DNA of 64,000 bases from Paraglaciecola sp. 20A4 (GCF_011378905.1 NZ_WTPY01000006.1:53682-117681), one strand, 5' to 3'; positions 44,063 through 54,743 are shown, numbered from the stretch's first letter. The notes: generated from the letters alone by a model not told the origin. Numbers and translations are program-made.

Positions 44063-45937
44063 ATGACTCGCGCTGTAATGATGACGGCTATATATATGGC
44101 TTCTACCTTCTCAATATCTTCATACGGTGCCGCTCTTGTTATGACAGGCACAGAAAAAGGTAGTGTAAAAAATATTGAAAAAATCACTATTGAGGGCGCC
44201 GCGACAGCGAATGAATCACCTGTTGGCACCTTTAATTCGCCTATCTCTAATTTAGAATACGATCCACGAGTCGATCTTCAATCCAGAAACATGGCTGAAG
44301 CCCAGGCCGATGTAACAATTCGCGGTGGTATATTCGAAAACACTGGCTTTAGCGTGGGAAGTGCAACCCTTATAGATCCGCAAACTGGGCATTACTTTGC
44401 AGAAATACCTATTGCGCCAGAGATGCTCAGTGCACCTGCAATTTTAACAGGCGTCGATAATTCACTTTACGGGACAAATAGCTCGGTGGGTTCGGTTTCC
44501 TATAAATGGCGACCTATTCAAACTGCAGGCAGTGTTTCTTTAGGTGCTGGCAACAATAACTTTAATATGCAAAGTGTGCACAACGCTATTGCTTGGACTG
44601 TCGATGGTTCTTCAGAATGGGTCGCAGGCGTTGAAGGTGAGTATTCGCGCTCTGAAAGTGATGGAACAATAGAAAATGGTGATCATGATTTTGAGCGAGC
44701 TTCAGGGCGGGTGCAACTGAAAAGTAACACCTCGCAAACGGATTTGTTTTTTGGTTATCAAGAGAAGTTCTTTGGTTGGCCTAACTTGTATACCCCTTTT
44801 AATGTAAACGAGACTGAGGAATTACAAACCCGTTTGTTGATGTTTAATCATCAACAGCAATATGCGCAAGATAGCGCCTTTGAAGTGTCTGCCTATTATC
44901 GAAAGCACAATGACCACTACGTTTTCTCAAGAGAAAATCCTGAGGCCTTTCAAGCGTTTCACGAAACCAAGGTAAAATCAGTCGCGGTATCTGGTCGCCA
45001 TCGTGTCGATGCAAAATTTGCCGTGAACTACGCGGCGCAGTTCACGGCTGATGAGATTGAATCCACGACCCTTGAAAACAACTTTACCTCTCGCGATTAC
45101 TATAAGTTAAGTGTCGTGCCTGAGTACGCTATTGCCTTGCCAGACAATCAGCACCTAACACTTCGTGTTGGGGCGGCGTATGACGATACCAATCGCGATG
45201 ATTCAAGCGTCTCTGTGATAAGTGATATTGTTTGGCATAAAATAAACGCAGACAAGTCTACACGCACGGTAAATTTGTCCTATTCTGAAGCCACTCAAGT
45301 AGCTGGGTACACGGCCATTGGCGGAAGTACGTCAAGCGGACTTTTCAGAAGTAATGACGAACTTCAGCGAGAAACGAGCAAAAATCTGGAATTGGGCGTC
45401 TCATTAGATGAAGCAACATGGCGCCTCGACTCAGCTGTGTTTTACCGCTGGGATAACGAATTAACCGACTGGACTTACAGCTTCGACTCTACCTCCGCGC
45501 GAGTGGCAAACCCAGTAGATATCGAAACAGTAGGGGTTGAATTTATCGCTATTGGGCGCTTAGAAAATGTTGATGTTGTCACAAGCTATACCTATCTCGA
45601 TAAATCCGAAGACTATCGGGATGAGAACATAGACGCGAGCTTTTACGCGTTAAACTATCCTCCCCATCGTTTTACCCTTGGGGTGATTTGGTTTCCTGTG
45701 GACTCACTTGAATTAAGAGTAGACAACGAATGGCGTAAACAAGAGCAGAACGCGTTACGAAAGGGGGATGATACGGCGTTTTTCACGCACATTACACTGA
45801 CCTACTCGCCAGCGCAGATTGAAGGCTTCAGTGTTGTACTCGCTGTCGATAATCTGTGGGATGAATCCTTTGAAGAAATTCCCGGCACTCCGGGACGCTC
45901 TGATCAATTATCGGCTACTGCCAGTTATTTCTGGTAA
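44063..45937 (+). CDS. TonB-dependent outer-membrane receptor
   Basis: 624 residues, an outer-membrane beta-barrel for active uptake. A signal peptide (about 1-22) is followed by a short plug domain with DVTIRGGIFENTGFSVGSAT and the plug motif GVDNSLYGTNSSVGSVSYKW, then alternating strands ending in the aromatic FW. It lacks a clear TonB box and is at the short end of the family. The C-terminal DNLWDESFEEIPG-type motif is that of the cobalamin/metal-complex receptor group. Placed after the methyltransferase operon, it may import that pathway's substrate; this is inference. Confidence 0.82.
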   Translation: MTRAVMMTAIYMASTFSISSYGAALVMTGTEKGSVKNIEKITIEGAATANESPVGTFNSPISNLEYDPRVDLQSRNMAEAQADVTIRGGIFENTGFSVGSATLIDPQTGHYFAEIPIAPEMLSAPAILTGVDNSLYGTNSSVGSVSYKWRPIQTAGSVSLGAGNNNFNMQSVHNAIAWTVDGSSEWVAGVEGEYSRSESDGTIENGDHDFERASGRVQLKSNTSQTDLFFGYQEKFFGWPNLYTPFNVNETEELQTRLLMFNHQQQYAQDSAFEVSAYYRKHNDHYVFSRENPEAFQAFHETKVKSVAVSGRHRVDAKFAVNYAAQFTADEIESTTLENNFTSRDYYKLSVVPEYAIALPDNQHLTLRVGAAYDDTNRDDSSVSVISDIVWHKINADKSTRTVNLSYSEATQVAGYTAIGGSTSSGLFRSNDELQRETSKNLELGVSLDEATWRLDSAVFYRWDNELTDWTYSFDSTSARVANPVDIETVGVEFIAIGRLENVDVVTSYTYLDKSEDYRDENIDASFYALNYPPHRFTLGVIWFPVDSLELRVDNEWRKQEQNALRKGDDTAFFTHITLTYSPAQIEGFSVVLAVDNLWDESFEEIPGTPGRSDQLSATASYFW

Positions 45938-45954
45938 CAAGATGGATTAACCCA

Positions 45955-45978
45955 TGCCGAGCGCTAAAAGTCTCGGCA
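45955..45978 (+). terminator. Hairpin after the TonB receptor gene
   Basis: TGCCGAG pairs with CTCGGCA around 10 bases, 18 bases past the receptor stop. No T-run follows, so this is a weak terminator or mRNA-end hairpin. Confidence 0.4.
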
Positions 45979-46057
45979 AATTAGCTGTTATTTATATGGG
46001 TAAGAATTGATTTTTATAAAAGTGGCATTTGATAATAGCAACCTTGGGTAATAATTA

Positions 46058-46534
46058 ATGGCGGTGAATAAATACACCAGCACTGGTCTACGTCAGGGAA
46101 ATTCGGTGATTCCAAATAATGATTCGCCCTCTTGCCTTAAGGACTTTGTGGGCGTATGGCAGCTCAATAGGCAAATACTGCAAAGTAGCGGTGAAGCGTT
46201 TTTATTCAACGGGGCGGCAAACTTTGCGTGGTCTGATTCTCAATTGCTTTACCAAGAATCTGGGATAGTCACAGCACCAGATAAAAAGGTGCTTCAAGCT
46301 GAGCGCGCCTATGTGTGGCAACAGCAAGCTGGCGGTAAAATTGACGTGTTATTTGATGACCACCGCTATTTTCATAGCTTTACTGCGGCCAAACCTTATG
46401 CGGAGCACTTGTGTGGTGACGATCATTATGTGGTGAAGTATGATTTTGATTATTGGCCATGCTGGGAGTCAACATGGCAGGTCAAAGGCCCACGAAAAGA
46501 CTATAAAATGACAAGTCTTTATCAACGGGCATAA
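46058..46534 (+). CDS. DUF6314 family protein
   Basis: 158 residues, lipocalin-like beta pattern: KDFVGVWQLNRQI near residue 23, AERAYVWQQQ, FDDHRYFHSF and HYVVKYDFDYWPCWESTWQV. This is the layout of the DUF6314 family, small soluble proteins of unknown function. Weak ribosome binding site. Same direction as the receptor, separated by about 120 bases and a hairpin. Confidence 0.72.
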   Translation: MAVNKYTSTGLRQGNSVIPNNDSPSCLKDFVGVWQLNRQILQSSGEAFLFNGAANFAWSDSQLLYQESGIVTAPDKKVLQAERAYVWQQQAGGKIDVLFDDHRYFHSFTAAKPYAEHLCGDDHYVVKYDFDYWPCWESTWQVKGPRKDYKMTSLYQRA

Positions 46535-46600
46535 CGTACTTTGTGCCCAATTTAAAACACGTTATTAGGCTAACCTCTACATAAGTGCAGATATATCAAG

Positions 46601-47461
46601 TTATGCAGCGTCCATTTTATTGCGCTTTTGTGATAACCACAGCGCGATAGCAATAATGCAACCGCCAAGTGCAAGGCGGCTAAAATCAGTGTCTATTTGC
46701 CACAGCACTAGATTGACGATTAGCCCAGCAGGGATCAGGGCATTATTCATAATAGCCAACGTGCCCGCCGATACCTTTAGCGCTCCTTGATTCCAGAAGT
46801 AGTAACCCATTCCAGATGCCATTACGCCCAACCATAACAGTACGCTCCATTGGGCTGTATTTTGTGGTAATTGACTTGCGTTACCGAACATAAAGAAAGC
46901 AGGTAAAGCTACGGCTAAAGCGCCAATGTAGAACCAGGCGAATACATTATGCGCAGAAACAGTTGGCTGGAATGTGGCAGCTAGTTTTCGATAGCCAACC
47001 TGACCAATAGCAAAACAAAGGTTGGCGCCTTGCACAATAAAAAAGCCTGTCCAGAAATGATCACTGACGCCCTCAAAACGAATGACTGCCGCACCCACAG
47101 TAGCAATTAGCGCACACAACAGATGAAAAGGCGAGAACCGCTTAAATAGCGCATCGTTAAGCATAGTCACATAAATTGGCGTGAAAATAGTGAACAGCAG
47201 TACTTCTGGTACCGATAGATAAAGAAATGAATGGTAAAAAAAGATATACATCAAACCCAGCTGCAATGCGCCTAAACAAGCCAGAGCCAGTTTTTGCTTG
47301 GCGCTCAGTAGTGAGAGCTTCAAAAAGGGTAAGAACACCAGAGACGCGAGTAAAACTCGGGTAAGTACAGAAAAATAGCTGTCTACGGCGCCCGCCAAGT
47401 ACTCACCTATTAGCGAAAACGAAAATGCCCATAAAACGGTGACAGCGACTAAATAAAACAC
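46601..47461 (-). CDS. EamA/DMT family transporter
   Basis: 286-residue inner-membrane carrier with ten hydrophobic helices in two EamA halves, of the carboxylate/amino acid/amine transporter group (TVLWAFSFSLIGEYLAGAVD, YIFFYHSFLYLSVPEVLLFT). GTG start with AAGAG before it. The C-terminus is KRNKMDAA. Direction of transport and substrate unknown. Convergent with the DUF6314 gene. Confidence 0.8.
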   Translation of the reverse strand: MFYLVAVTVLWAFSFSLIGEYLAGAVDSYFSVLTRVLLASLVFLPFLKLSLLSAKQKLALACLGALQLGLMYIFFYHSFLYLSVPEVLLFTIFTPIYVTMLNDALFKRFSPFHLLCALIATVGAAVIRFEGVSDHFWTGFFIVQGANLCFAIGQVGYRKLAATFQPTVSAHNVFAWFYIGALAVALPAFFMFGNASQLPQNTAQWSVLLWLGVMASGMGYYFWNQGALKVSAGTLAIMNNALIPAGLIVNLVLWQIDTDFSRLALGGCIIAIALWLSQKRNKMDAA

Positions 47462-48182
47462 GCGAGACTCTTTTGCAAAATTGTGTGCGCGATAAAGTAT
47501 GGCATTATGCCGGTTTAATCAAGATTGCTGTTTGTCATTGCCAAGAAGAGGAGGGCGCCACCCCTGACGTTTTCAACTAAATAAACCACAAATATTGGCG
47601 CATGAAATTTTAAGTTTCAATCAAACTGGACGGTATTGGGAATGGCTACCCTCAATCTATTATTGTTAATCTTGCAGGCAGTATTTACTATTGCCGTGTC
47701 CAGTATGGCTGGGTTAATCGATTTACATTAATGAAATAACCTATACAGATAAGTACTGCTTAACGTTTGTCGTGTCGTTCAAAAAATGGCGCTAAGCCGG
47801 ACTTCCATCATAATTTCTGTGTATAGCGAATGGAACTAGATTTGCTGTTGGTGAACGTTTTATTACTCAGTATTTTCTGGTTTACGGTACTATTTTTTGC
47901 CAATTAGTGTGGTTTTCTTTTTGCGGCGTCCTATAATAGACAGATAATAAGTAAGGTGTTGTTTTCGGGATAGTTTTTGAGATGGTTTTCGAATTAGTTT
48001 TCAGGATAGTTTTGTTGTTATAGGGATAGGTAGCAGATTTGGTGTAGCAGCATCTCGTTAATATGCTTATCCAGATGTTCGTTAAACTGGACATTAAAAT
48101 ATAAATTGCCTGACGTCGTATTTATCGCTGCAAAGACCTTACATTCTTAGAGCGTGGACGTATTTTAAAAGGACTTAATAGC
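47462..48182. other. Long intergenic region
   Basis: 721 bases between divergent genes without a supported gene. From about 47960 to 48015 there is a degenerate repeat of GGATAGTTTT-like units (GGGATAGTTTTTGAGATGG, then GGATAGTTTTG), which also creates a spurious lysine/threonine-rich frame on the minus strand. The sulfatase promoter should be here. Confidence 0.4.
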
Positions 48183-50354
48183 ATGTTTCGTTTTTTTGCA
48201 TGTCTGATATTGATAATTTCTTTTAATATCAAGGCATTAGATGAGCAACCCAAAAACATCGTTATTATTTTGGCTGATGATCTTGGTTGGAATGACACAA
48301 CTATATTTCAGCCGAGTCAATTTTTAGAAACCCCTAATATTAATGCACTTGCGGCGAAAGGTATGATTTTCAGTCAGGCCTATGCTAATAGTCCACTGTG
48401 TTCTCCTACTCGCGCTTCTTTACTTACTGGGCAAACCCCGGCTCGACACGGCTCAACTACTCCAAGTCATCATTTGCCTTTGGTGAGATTAACGCCTTCA
48501 TTACCAGCCTCGGCGGCTACAAATAGAAAGTCTATAGCGCCACAAACGGTTACACGTTTGGACACAAAACTACCGACTCTATCCTCTATAGCAAAAGCCA
48601 ACGGCTATCATACTGCACACTTTGGTAAATGGCATCTTGGGGCTCGTCCATATAGTCCTTTGGAACACGGTTTTGATATAGATATACCCAATTTTCACGG
48701 AGCTGGCCCTACCGGAGGGTATCTTGCTCCTTGGTCATTTGCGCCCGATATTCAGCCACAAACTGCGGGTGAACATATCGATATTCGACTCGCCAAAGAA
48801 GCAAAAAAATGGATATTCAGTGTGAAAGATGATGGCCCCTTCTTTTTAAATTTTTGGGCGTTTTCGGTTCATGCTCCATTTAATGCAGACGCCGACGTAA
48901 TTGATTATTTTATTAATAAGCGTTCGGGGTTTCATAGTCAACGTAATGTCACTTATGCGGCTATGGTGAAACAATTTGATGATGCTATTGGTATATTGTG
49001 GCAAGCATTGGTTGAGGCTAAGGTAGAAAAAAATACCATTATTATTTTTACCTCGGACAATGGTGGCAATATGTACACCGTTGTAGGAAACACACATGCA
49101 ACGAGTAACTTTCCTCTAAAAGGAGGGAAGGCCACTGAATATGAAGGGGGATTAAGAGTTCCGACGGCGGTTATTTGGCCGGGTCTTACGCAGCCTAACA
49201 CGTTGAGTGATACACCTATACAAACGGCAGATTTCTTTCCTACGTTACTCAACGGAGTTAACTTGTCGTGGCCATCAACACATATTGTTGATGGTCGAGA
49301 TATTCGGCCAATTTTACAAGGTGATACCTTAGATACGCGTGCTATTTTTACTTACTATCCCGCGGAGCCAAAGGTTCCAGATTGGCTGCCACCCTCTGCT
49401 ACTGTTACCTTAGATGGCTGGAAATTAATTCGTACATTTCATTACGGCAAATATGGGGGCCATCTTTATAAACTTTATAATCTTGACCTTGACCCCTCTG
49501 AATCAGTTAATTTAGCTGAAACCCAGGTTCATAAAGTGACTGAACTTGACGCGCTTTTAGAGGCGTATTTGCTAGAAAGTGAAGCGGTAACTCCGATCGT
49601 TAATGCTAATTATCGCGATGGTGCTTTTAACTACGATACGATCGGAGTAGAAAAAGAAAACTATCGATTACCGGAACAAAAAATTCCCTCTGATATTCAA
49701 TTTCAAATTAAAACTGATCAGCAGGTCATTGATGGTGGAGACACAGCGAGGTTCACATATATATTAAGTCATCACAGTAATACCGCTTCTGTCCTTTACA
49801 AACAATTTATGGGCCCAACAGTTACCTTAACTGCGGACGAAAACAGCATAAGCTTCGTGGCACCAGAGGTGACTCAAGAAGAGTATGTGGGCTTAGCGTT
49901 TATTGTTAGGGATCAAGGGCAAACTATTAGGAAGCAAGTTGGGGTGCGTATTAATCCAACCCAAGTTGCCCCTAGCTTAACGGTTTCTCAAGTTACGCAG
50001 AACATTACAAAAGGAAGTACGGCTAGTTTTAATATTGAAGCCATCGATCTCAATAAAGATTTTATTCATATGAGTGTCTCAAGCGACAATTTACTCGCGA
50101 ATTCTCTAAGCCTGCCGCCAACGGTGGGGGAGTTTAAGGTAAGCATTCCAACGGACTACTCAGATACGTCAGTCACATTAATGTTTACTGCGGATGACCG
50201 ACATCATCAGGCTTCGCAAACCGTTACGTTTAATGTTGCACCTAAACCTAGCGCAGTCAACAATGAAACCACCTCAAAATCCGCGGGGAGCGTGCACTTT
50301 GTGATGCTATTTTCTGTTCTTTTCATTATATTGCTAAGAAGAAGAATTGATTAA
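48183..50354 (+). CDS. Sulfatase (arylsulfatase/carbohydrate sulfatase) with C-terminal membrane tail
   Basis: 723-residue exported formylglycine-dependent sulfatase. It has a signal peptide (to about residue 18), the metal site ILADDLGWND, the maturation motif CSPTRASLLTG whose Cys becomes formylglycine, HFGKWHLG, and FTSDNGGN. A C-terminal part of about 220 residues looks like beta domains, and the end (about 700-723) has a hydrophobic helix and basic tail LLRRRID, suggesting a GlyGly-CTERM-like or other membrane anchor. Desulfation of marine polysaccharides fits the agarase and xylanase nearby. AAAAGGA precedes the ATG. The needed anaerobic-type or FGE maturase is not in the window. Confidence 0.87.
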   Translation: MFRFFACLILIISFNIKALDEQPKNIVIILADDLGWNDTTIFQPSQFLETPNINALAAKGMIFSQAYANSPLCSPTRASLLTGQTPARHGSTTPSHHLPLVRLTPSLPASAATNRKSIAPQTVTRLDTKLPTLSSIAKANGYHTAHFGKWHLGARPYSPLEHGFDIDIPNFHGAGPTGGYLAPWSFAPDIQPQTAGEHIDIRLAKEAKKWIFSVKDDGPFFLNFWAFSVHAPFNADADVIDYFINKRSGFHSQRNVTYAAMVKQFDDAIGILWQALVEAKVEKNTIIIFTSDNGGNMYTVVGNTHATSNFPLKGGKATEYEGGLRVPTAVIWPGLTQPNTLSDTPIQTADFFPTLLNGVNLSWPSTHIVDGRDIRPILQGDTLDTRAIFTYYPAEPKVPDWLPPSATVTLDGWKLIRTFHYGKYGGHLYKLYNLDLDPSESVNLAETQVHKVTELDALLEAYLLESEAVTPIVNANYRDGAFNYDTIGVEKENYRLPEQKIPSDIQFQIKTDQQVIDGGDTARFTYILSHHSNTASVLYKQFMGPTVTLTADENSISFVAPEVTQEEYVGLAFIVRDQGQTIRKQVGVRINPTQVAPSLTVSQVTQNITKGSTASFNIEAIDLNKDFIHMSVSSDNLLANSLSLPPTVGEFKVSIPTDYSDTSVTLMFTADDRHHQASQTVTFNVAPKPSAVNNETTSKSAGSVHFVMLFSVLFIILLRRRID

Positions 50355-50516
50355 ATACCAGTGGATCACTAATACCAACTTCAGTAAATAATTAACCACG
50401 GGCAATTATTTATTGGAATTGGTATAACACTTTGCATCGTTTTTGTGAGGCTATATTTACGCTGAAACGTCTGATGCCAGCATTGCTATTGCTGGTCTCT
50501 CGAGAATGTAAGGCAC

Positions 50517-52403
50517 TTATTCCACTCTTACGCAGTTTCGCCCCGCCGCTTTGGCTGAATAGAGCGCTTTATCTGCTTTTAACATTAAGGGCGATAATTC
50601 ATTTTCATCAGTGTAGCTAACAACCCCTGCACTGACGGTTTGGTGCAAGTTCGCTGAAATTATTGACCAGTCGTATTGGGCAATCGTATCAATTAATCGT
50701 TGTGCTATTTCGATTGCTTTGTCTTTATCAATGTTGGGCAATAAAATCAAAAATTCTTCGCCGCCCACGCGGCCGACAGTGTCAGTTTCACGCATCATAC
50801 TTTTACTAATGGAAGCAAGTTGTATGAGTACTTTGTCGCCAATCTCGTGGCCTAAGCTGTCGTTAACCAATTTAAAATGGTCAGCATCAAAAGAGATGAT
50901 TGAAAACGGCTGGTTGTTTTTCTTTGCGGCTTTTAAGCACTCCTCTCCGTGGGCATAGGTGTCACGTCTATTTGATAAATTGGTGAGTTCATCGGTGAGT
51001 GCTAACTGTCTAAACACCTGTTTACGCATAACTTGTTTATAGGCGTAGACTGATACAATCAACAAAATTATCGCTACCAGAATGATAATTATGATCTGCA
51101 AACTATCATTACGTTGCATGATGTGTAGTTGCTTCTCTTTGACTTTTTCTTGTTGAATGAGCTGGTCATTTTCAGTTTGAATTTTGTCAGTATTAAAGCG
51201 AACTTGCATTTCAGCGTTTCGCTCAGAAATGATCTGCTTATCTAGCGCAAGGTAGTTTTCGACGAACTCGGTTAACGCAATATACGCTTCGGGCCATTTT
51301 TCAAGTGCTTGATAAATTTGACGTTTTAGGTCAAGGGATAGACTTAGTCCTCTCGCGTTGTTACTGTAGTTAAACGCATCCTGTGCTTTATTTATATACT
51401 GTAGAGCCTGTTCATTATCGTTTAATTTGTAATGTAGCTTGGCAAGATTTAAGTTCATGTGACTGTAGCTCGTATCATTTTCAGGTGTCACATGTTTCTG
51501 TGCTTCACGTAATGCGTTTTGTGCGTCATCTAACCGATTTAAACTGATCAAAATATTGGCTATATCAATTGACGAATCCGCTGCTGCCGTCAAATTATTT
51601 TCTTTCAACCAATATTGATGAATCTGACGAAAAGCATCAAGCGCTTCTTCGTATCTCCCCAGCGATTCTAATGAAAAGCCAATCAACGTTTTGGTTTCGT
51701 TCGCATCATAAATTAATTGTTTGTCTAAATAATTTTGTTCGAGTTTACGCAGGTATCTCAATGCGGTTTCAGCGTCACCAAAACGGCGATAACTGTTAGC
51801 AAGTTCACTTAAATTTAAGTTGGCTGAATATGGCAGGTTAAGCGTTTCATATAGGTCTTGCGCGGTAATGAGATCTTCAAGTGCTGCCGAAAAATTACCA
51901 ACGTAAGATAAAATAGAGCCTCTGATGCCGCGAGCCTCAGCAATAAGACGAGGATCTTCTAATAAATAAGCATCCTTTACCACTTCGTTTAGCTCAGGTA
52001 ATATCTCGTCGTTTTTGCCTAGCATATGTAATTGCCAGGTCTTACATAGCTGTAAATCAACCTGAAGGGCAGAAGGGGTAGGCTCTTTGTAAATTCTTAA
52101 GTATTCATCCGCATAGGCAATAACATGCGCTAATTGCTCATTTGTATCGCTAGGAAGGTTCCAACATGTTAGCCGTATATGTAGTCGTTGCCGAATGACA
52201 TCGTCCGGTGCCAAGCTGTTCTTATACTCTTCTAACAAACGATCTAATTGTTCTTCCGATAAAAATTCAGCGGTATCAAAACGGTTATATATCTCATCAG
52301 CACGATTATTTTTGATAGGGTTGGCATGTCCAATGCTAGGCGCGCCTAGGGACAAAAAAAATAAAAGAAGGCCAAAAAATTTGAACAATTTAAAAGCTAA
52401 CAA
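50517..52403 (-). CDS. TPR-repeat diguanylate cyclase
   Basis: 628 residues: signal-peptide-like start (LFFLSLGAPSIGHA), then TPR-type helical repeats to about residue 400 in the periplasm, a coiled segment, a membrane helix (about 435-458), and a cytoplasmic GGDEF domain with the active motif GGEEF at 547-551 and an I-site-like RETDTVGR just before. It should make cyclic di-GMP in response to a periplasmic signal or partner. Monocistronic and convergent with the sulfatase. The domain plan is common in Alteromonadales. Confidence 0.87.
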   Translation of the reverse strand: MLAFKLFKFFGLLLFFLSLGAPSIGHANPIKNNRADEIYNRFDTAEFLSEEQLDRLLEEYKNSLAPDDVIRQRLHIRLTCWNLPSDTNEQLAHVIAYADEYLRIYKEPTPSALQVDLQLCKTWQLHMLGKNDEILPELNEVVKDAYLLEDPRLIAEARGIRGSILSYVGNFSAALEDLITAQDLYETLNLPYSANLNLSELANSYRRFGDAETALRYLRKLEQNYLDKQLIYDANETKTLIGFSLESLGRYEEALDAFRQIHQYWLKENNLTAAADSSIDIANILISLNRLDDAQNALREAQKHVTPENDTSYSHMNLNLAKLHYKLNDNEQALQYINKAQDAFNYSNNARGLSLSLDLKRQIYQALEKWPEAYIALTEFVENYLALDKQIISERNAEMQVRFNTDKIQTENDQLIQQEKVKEKQLHIMQRNDSLQIIIIILVAIILLIVSVYAYKQVMRKQVFRQLALTDELTNLSNRRDTYAHGEECLKAAKKNNQPFSIISFDADHFKLVNDSLGHEIGDKVLIQLASISKSMMRETDTVGRVGGEEFLILLPNIDKDKAIEIAQRLIDTIAQYDWSIISANLHQTVSAGVVSYTDENELSPLMLKADKALYSAKAAGRNCVRVE

Positions 52404-52783
52404 CGCGGTATATACCCAAATTTGATAAGGATGACTATAACTTATCTATCACTCTAGTCGCGCATTAAGGATAGAACCACTATTGGCATGCAGAATCGTA
52501 AAATATATCTAATATTTTATCTAACCATGGATTTTATGCTATTAGCAAATAGTTGGATTTTGCTTAAAAAAGATAATGTGATTAGCTTGATTACGCTGAT
52601 GGTTATTAAACACATTTAGCGATCCGTATCTGTGAGCGATAGTCGAAACGTCTTAGTGGTATTTTTAGAATAACCTCTATACCTGAAATGTATTGCGCGT
52701 CATCAAAAGCCCTATGGGGTAAGAAGCGCGTCACCAAGCTTTTGTAGGTTGACGCTGTTTAATCCCAATAGTCGTTTTATTAT
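52404..52783. other. Intergenic region
   Basis: 380 bases between two minus-strand genes. AT-rich near 52500-52620. I see no gene, repeat or strong hairpin. Confidence 0.4.
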
Positions 52784-53698
52784 CTAATAGACTGACGGTT
52801 CGCCTTCTGGACGTGTTTTAAATCTGCGATGAACCCACATATATTGGTCTGGCTGCTCTCTGATCGAGTTTTCGATCATCTGATTGATGATCGTTGCGTC
52901 TTGTACATCATCGCCACTTGGAAATTCAGTCTCTGGCACTGCAAAGGTAACTTGATATTGGTTGGTCTTAAGGTCACGTTTGTGTGATACGAAGACTGGC
53001 TTGGCTTTACCTAATCTCATTAGTTTACTCGCTGACGTCACAGTCGTCGCGGGTATGCCAAAAAAGGGAGCAAATACCGAGTTCTTGATGCCGTGATCCT
53101 GATCCGGTGAAAACCATACGGTGCGCCCTTCGCGCAAAGTCCGAATAATGGCCCGCATGTCAGAACGCTCAAATACGTTTTTAAAAACACGTTTTCTGCC
53201 ACTGGTGATGACGTATTCAAAAACAGGATCGTTATTTTTGCGGTAGACAACATCAATATCAGCAACCAAGTTAACCATCATCCCCGCTAAATCTAAATGC
53301 GTATAATGGCCGCCAATTAGTAATACGCCTTGGCCGTTTTCTGTCGCGGCCTTTAGCACATCTAACCCTTTTACTGTAAACCGTTTGCGCAATGAATCTG
53401 GATTAGCCCACCAAGCCCAAGCGATTTCAAAAAAACCAATACCGTTAGCTACAAATATGTCTTTGACTAGTTGCTCTTGTTCAGCTTTAGATTTTTCAGG
53501 AAAACACAAGGCAATATTAGTGGTAGTAATGTGACGGCGTCGTTTAAGTAGCCGATAGCCAATTTTGCCAAATGCACTGCCGGCTAACATTTTTACTTTA
53601 AAAGGGAGTAAGGCGATTATCCTAAGGATCAACACTGCCAGCCAGCTGGTCCAGTGCCTTGGATGTAGAAGAGATTTTGACATGAATTGAATGGCCAT
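52784..53698 (-). CDS. Lipid A biosynthesis acyltransferase, LpxL/LpxM type
   Basis: 304-residue inner-membrane acyltransferase that adds a secondary acyl chain to Kdo2-lipid A. N-terminal hydrophobic helix (WTSWLAVLILRIIALLPF), the catalytic H-x4-D motif in GGHYTHLDLAG, SPDQDHGIKNSVFAPFFG, and MWVHRRFKTRPEG at the end, all typical of the LpxL/HtrB family. The chain and position cannot be read from sequence. Start ATG 53698 or 53682 (MSKSLL). Confidence 0.9.
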   Translation of the reverse strand: MAIQFMSKSLLHPRHWTSWLAVLILRIIALLPFKVKMLAGSAFGKIGYRLLKRRRHITTTNIALCFPEKSKAEQEQLVKDIFVANGIGFFEIAWAWWANPDSLRKRFTVKGLDVLKAATENGQGVLLIGGHYTHLDLAGMMVNLVADIDVVYRKNNDPVFEYVITSGRKRVFKNVFERSDMRAIIRTLREGRTVWFSPDQDHGIKNSVFAPFFGIPATTVTSASKLMRLGKAKPVFVSHKRDLKTNQYQVTFAVPETEFPSGDDVQDATIINQMIENSIREQPDQYMWVHRRFKTRPEGEPSVY

Positions 53699-53997
53699 CC
53701 GAAAAATTTGAAAATACGTTGCACAAAGTCTAGGGAATATAACAAAAATGCGTTTTTATAGGCACACTTAGGTGAGATTATTTTTCATATTTTGCTGATT
53801 TACCCTTTTGAGCAGCCCACATAGGACCTGCATCACCCCATTATTGCTATCTAGCCTTTTGCCATTAGGTCGATTTAACCAAACGACGTGCCGTTTCATC
53901 GTTAATCAAAACCACCATCACTGCGACACTGGAATACCCCTTGCTATGCCACAGATATAAGCTGGAAAAATCGCGGATAGAAACTTAAGGAGTTATA

Positions 53998-54450
53998 ATG
54001 CAGATCCCATCAAACTCAGTTTTATCATCACTTAGCGAGAATAAACGTGTTAGCGCATCAGGCAATGCATTGCCAGGCAACGGTAATGAAGCGCAGCAAT
54101 ACCCACCTGCGTTTCGAACTACAAACGAGCAAGACACTAGCGACGTTTACGATTTTACTAATATGTCGCGCCGAGAATACAATCAATTGGTAAAGGCGGG
54201 AGAAGTGCCGCTTGGCTACATTGCTTTGCCCACTGAGGGCATTGATCTGACATCAAATACTAAGGCGCAGATGGAAGCCGTGCAGGATGAAAAAATAAAC
54301 TTCATCGACTATTACCAAAATAGAATTGCTTATCGAGAAAGTACTGGGCAGTCAACGGAAAACTTCCGTGATGTTCTAGCCGACTTACAAAAATTGCAAG
54401 GTAAGGCTATAGATCCCGTATTCACCAAAAGTGTGGATACCTATGCCTGA
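53998..54450 (+). CDS. Unknown small soluble protein
   Basis: 150 residues, hydrophilic, without signal peptide. AAGGAG stands 6 bases before the ATG, the best argument for coding. Seen: VYDFTNMSRREYNQLVKAGE, later LPTEGIDL and DYYQNRIAYRESTGQSTENF. The pattern recalls short proteins linked to flagellar or surface systems in this group, but I cannot place it. Monocistronic. Confidence 0.65.
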   Translation: MQIPSNSVLSSLSENKRVSASGNALPGNGNEAQQYPPAFRTTNEQDTSDVYDFTNMSRREYNQLVKAGEVPLGYIALPTEGIDLTSNTKAQMEAVQDEKINFIDYYQNRIAYRESTGQSTENFRDVLADLQKLQGKAIDPVFTKSVDTYA

Positions 54451-54743
54451 AATACGATTTATCTATCTTTTTACATTAATTAAAAAAGATTTTTTAAGCA
54501 TTGATAAGAGTGACGTCAAGTACAATGACTTGTATGGTCGCCGCTTAGTTTTGGCGTTGCAGAGATTGCGTTAGACCGTGTAGTGTCGATTTGAACGGGT
54601 TGTAATTTTTCCATAGCGTAATCATTCGATGTGCTTGATTGCGGTGCTAATTAAGCGTCATTATTTATTTAGTAAGTCATTAATATTGTTTAAACTTAAT
54701 ATAATGAAAATAAATCCATACTAGTAGGAAGTTACTTAAGCGC

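Noticed and set aside
43936-44229. Hydrophobic minus-strand frame over the TonB receptor start
   Set aside because: It is the antisense of the receptor signal peptide and the A-rich leader.
47882-48094. 70-residue Lys/Thr-rich minus-strand frame
   Set aside because: Its composition comes from the degenerate GGATAGTTTT repeat; no start signal and no family pattern.
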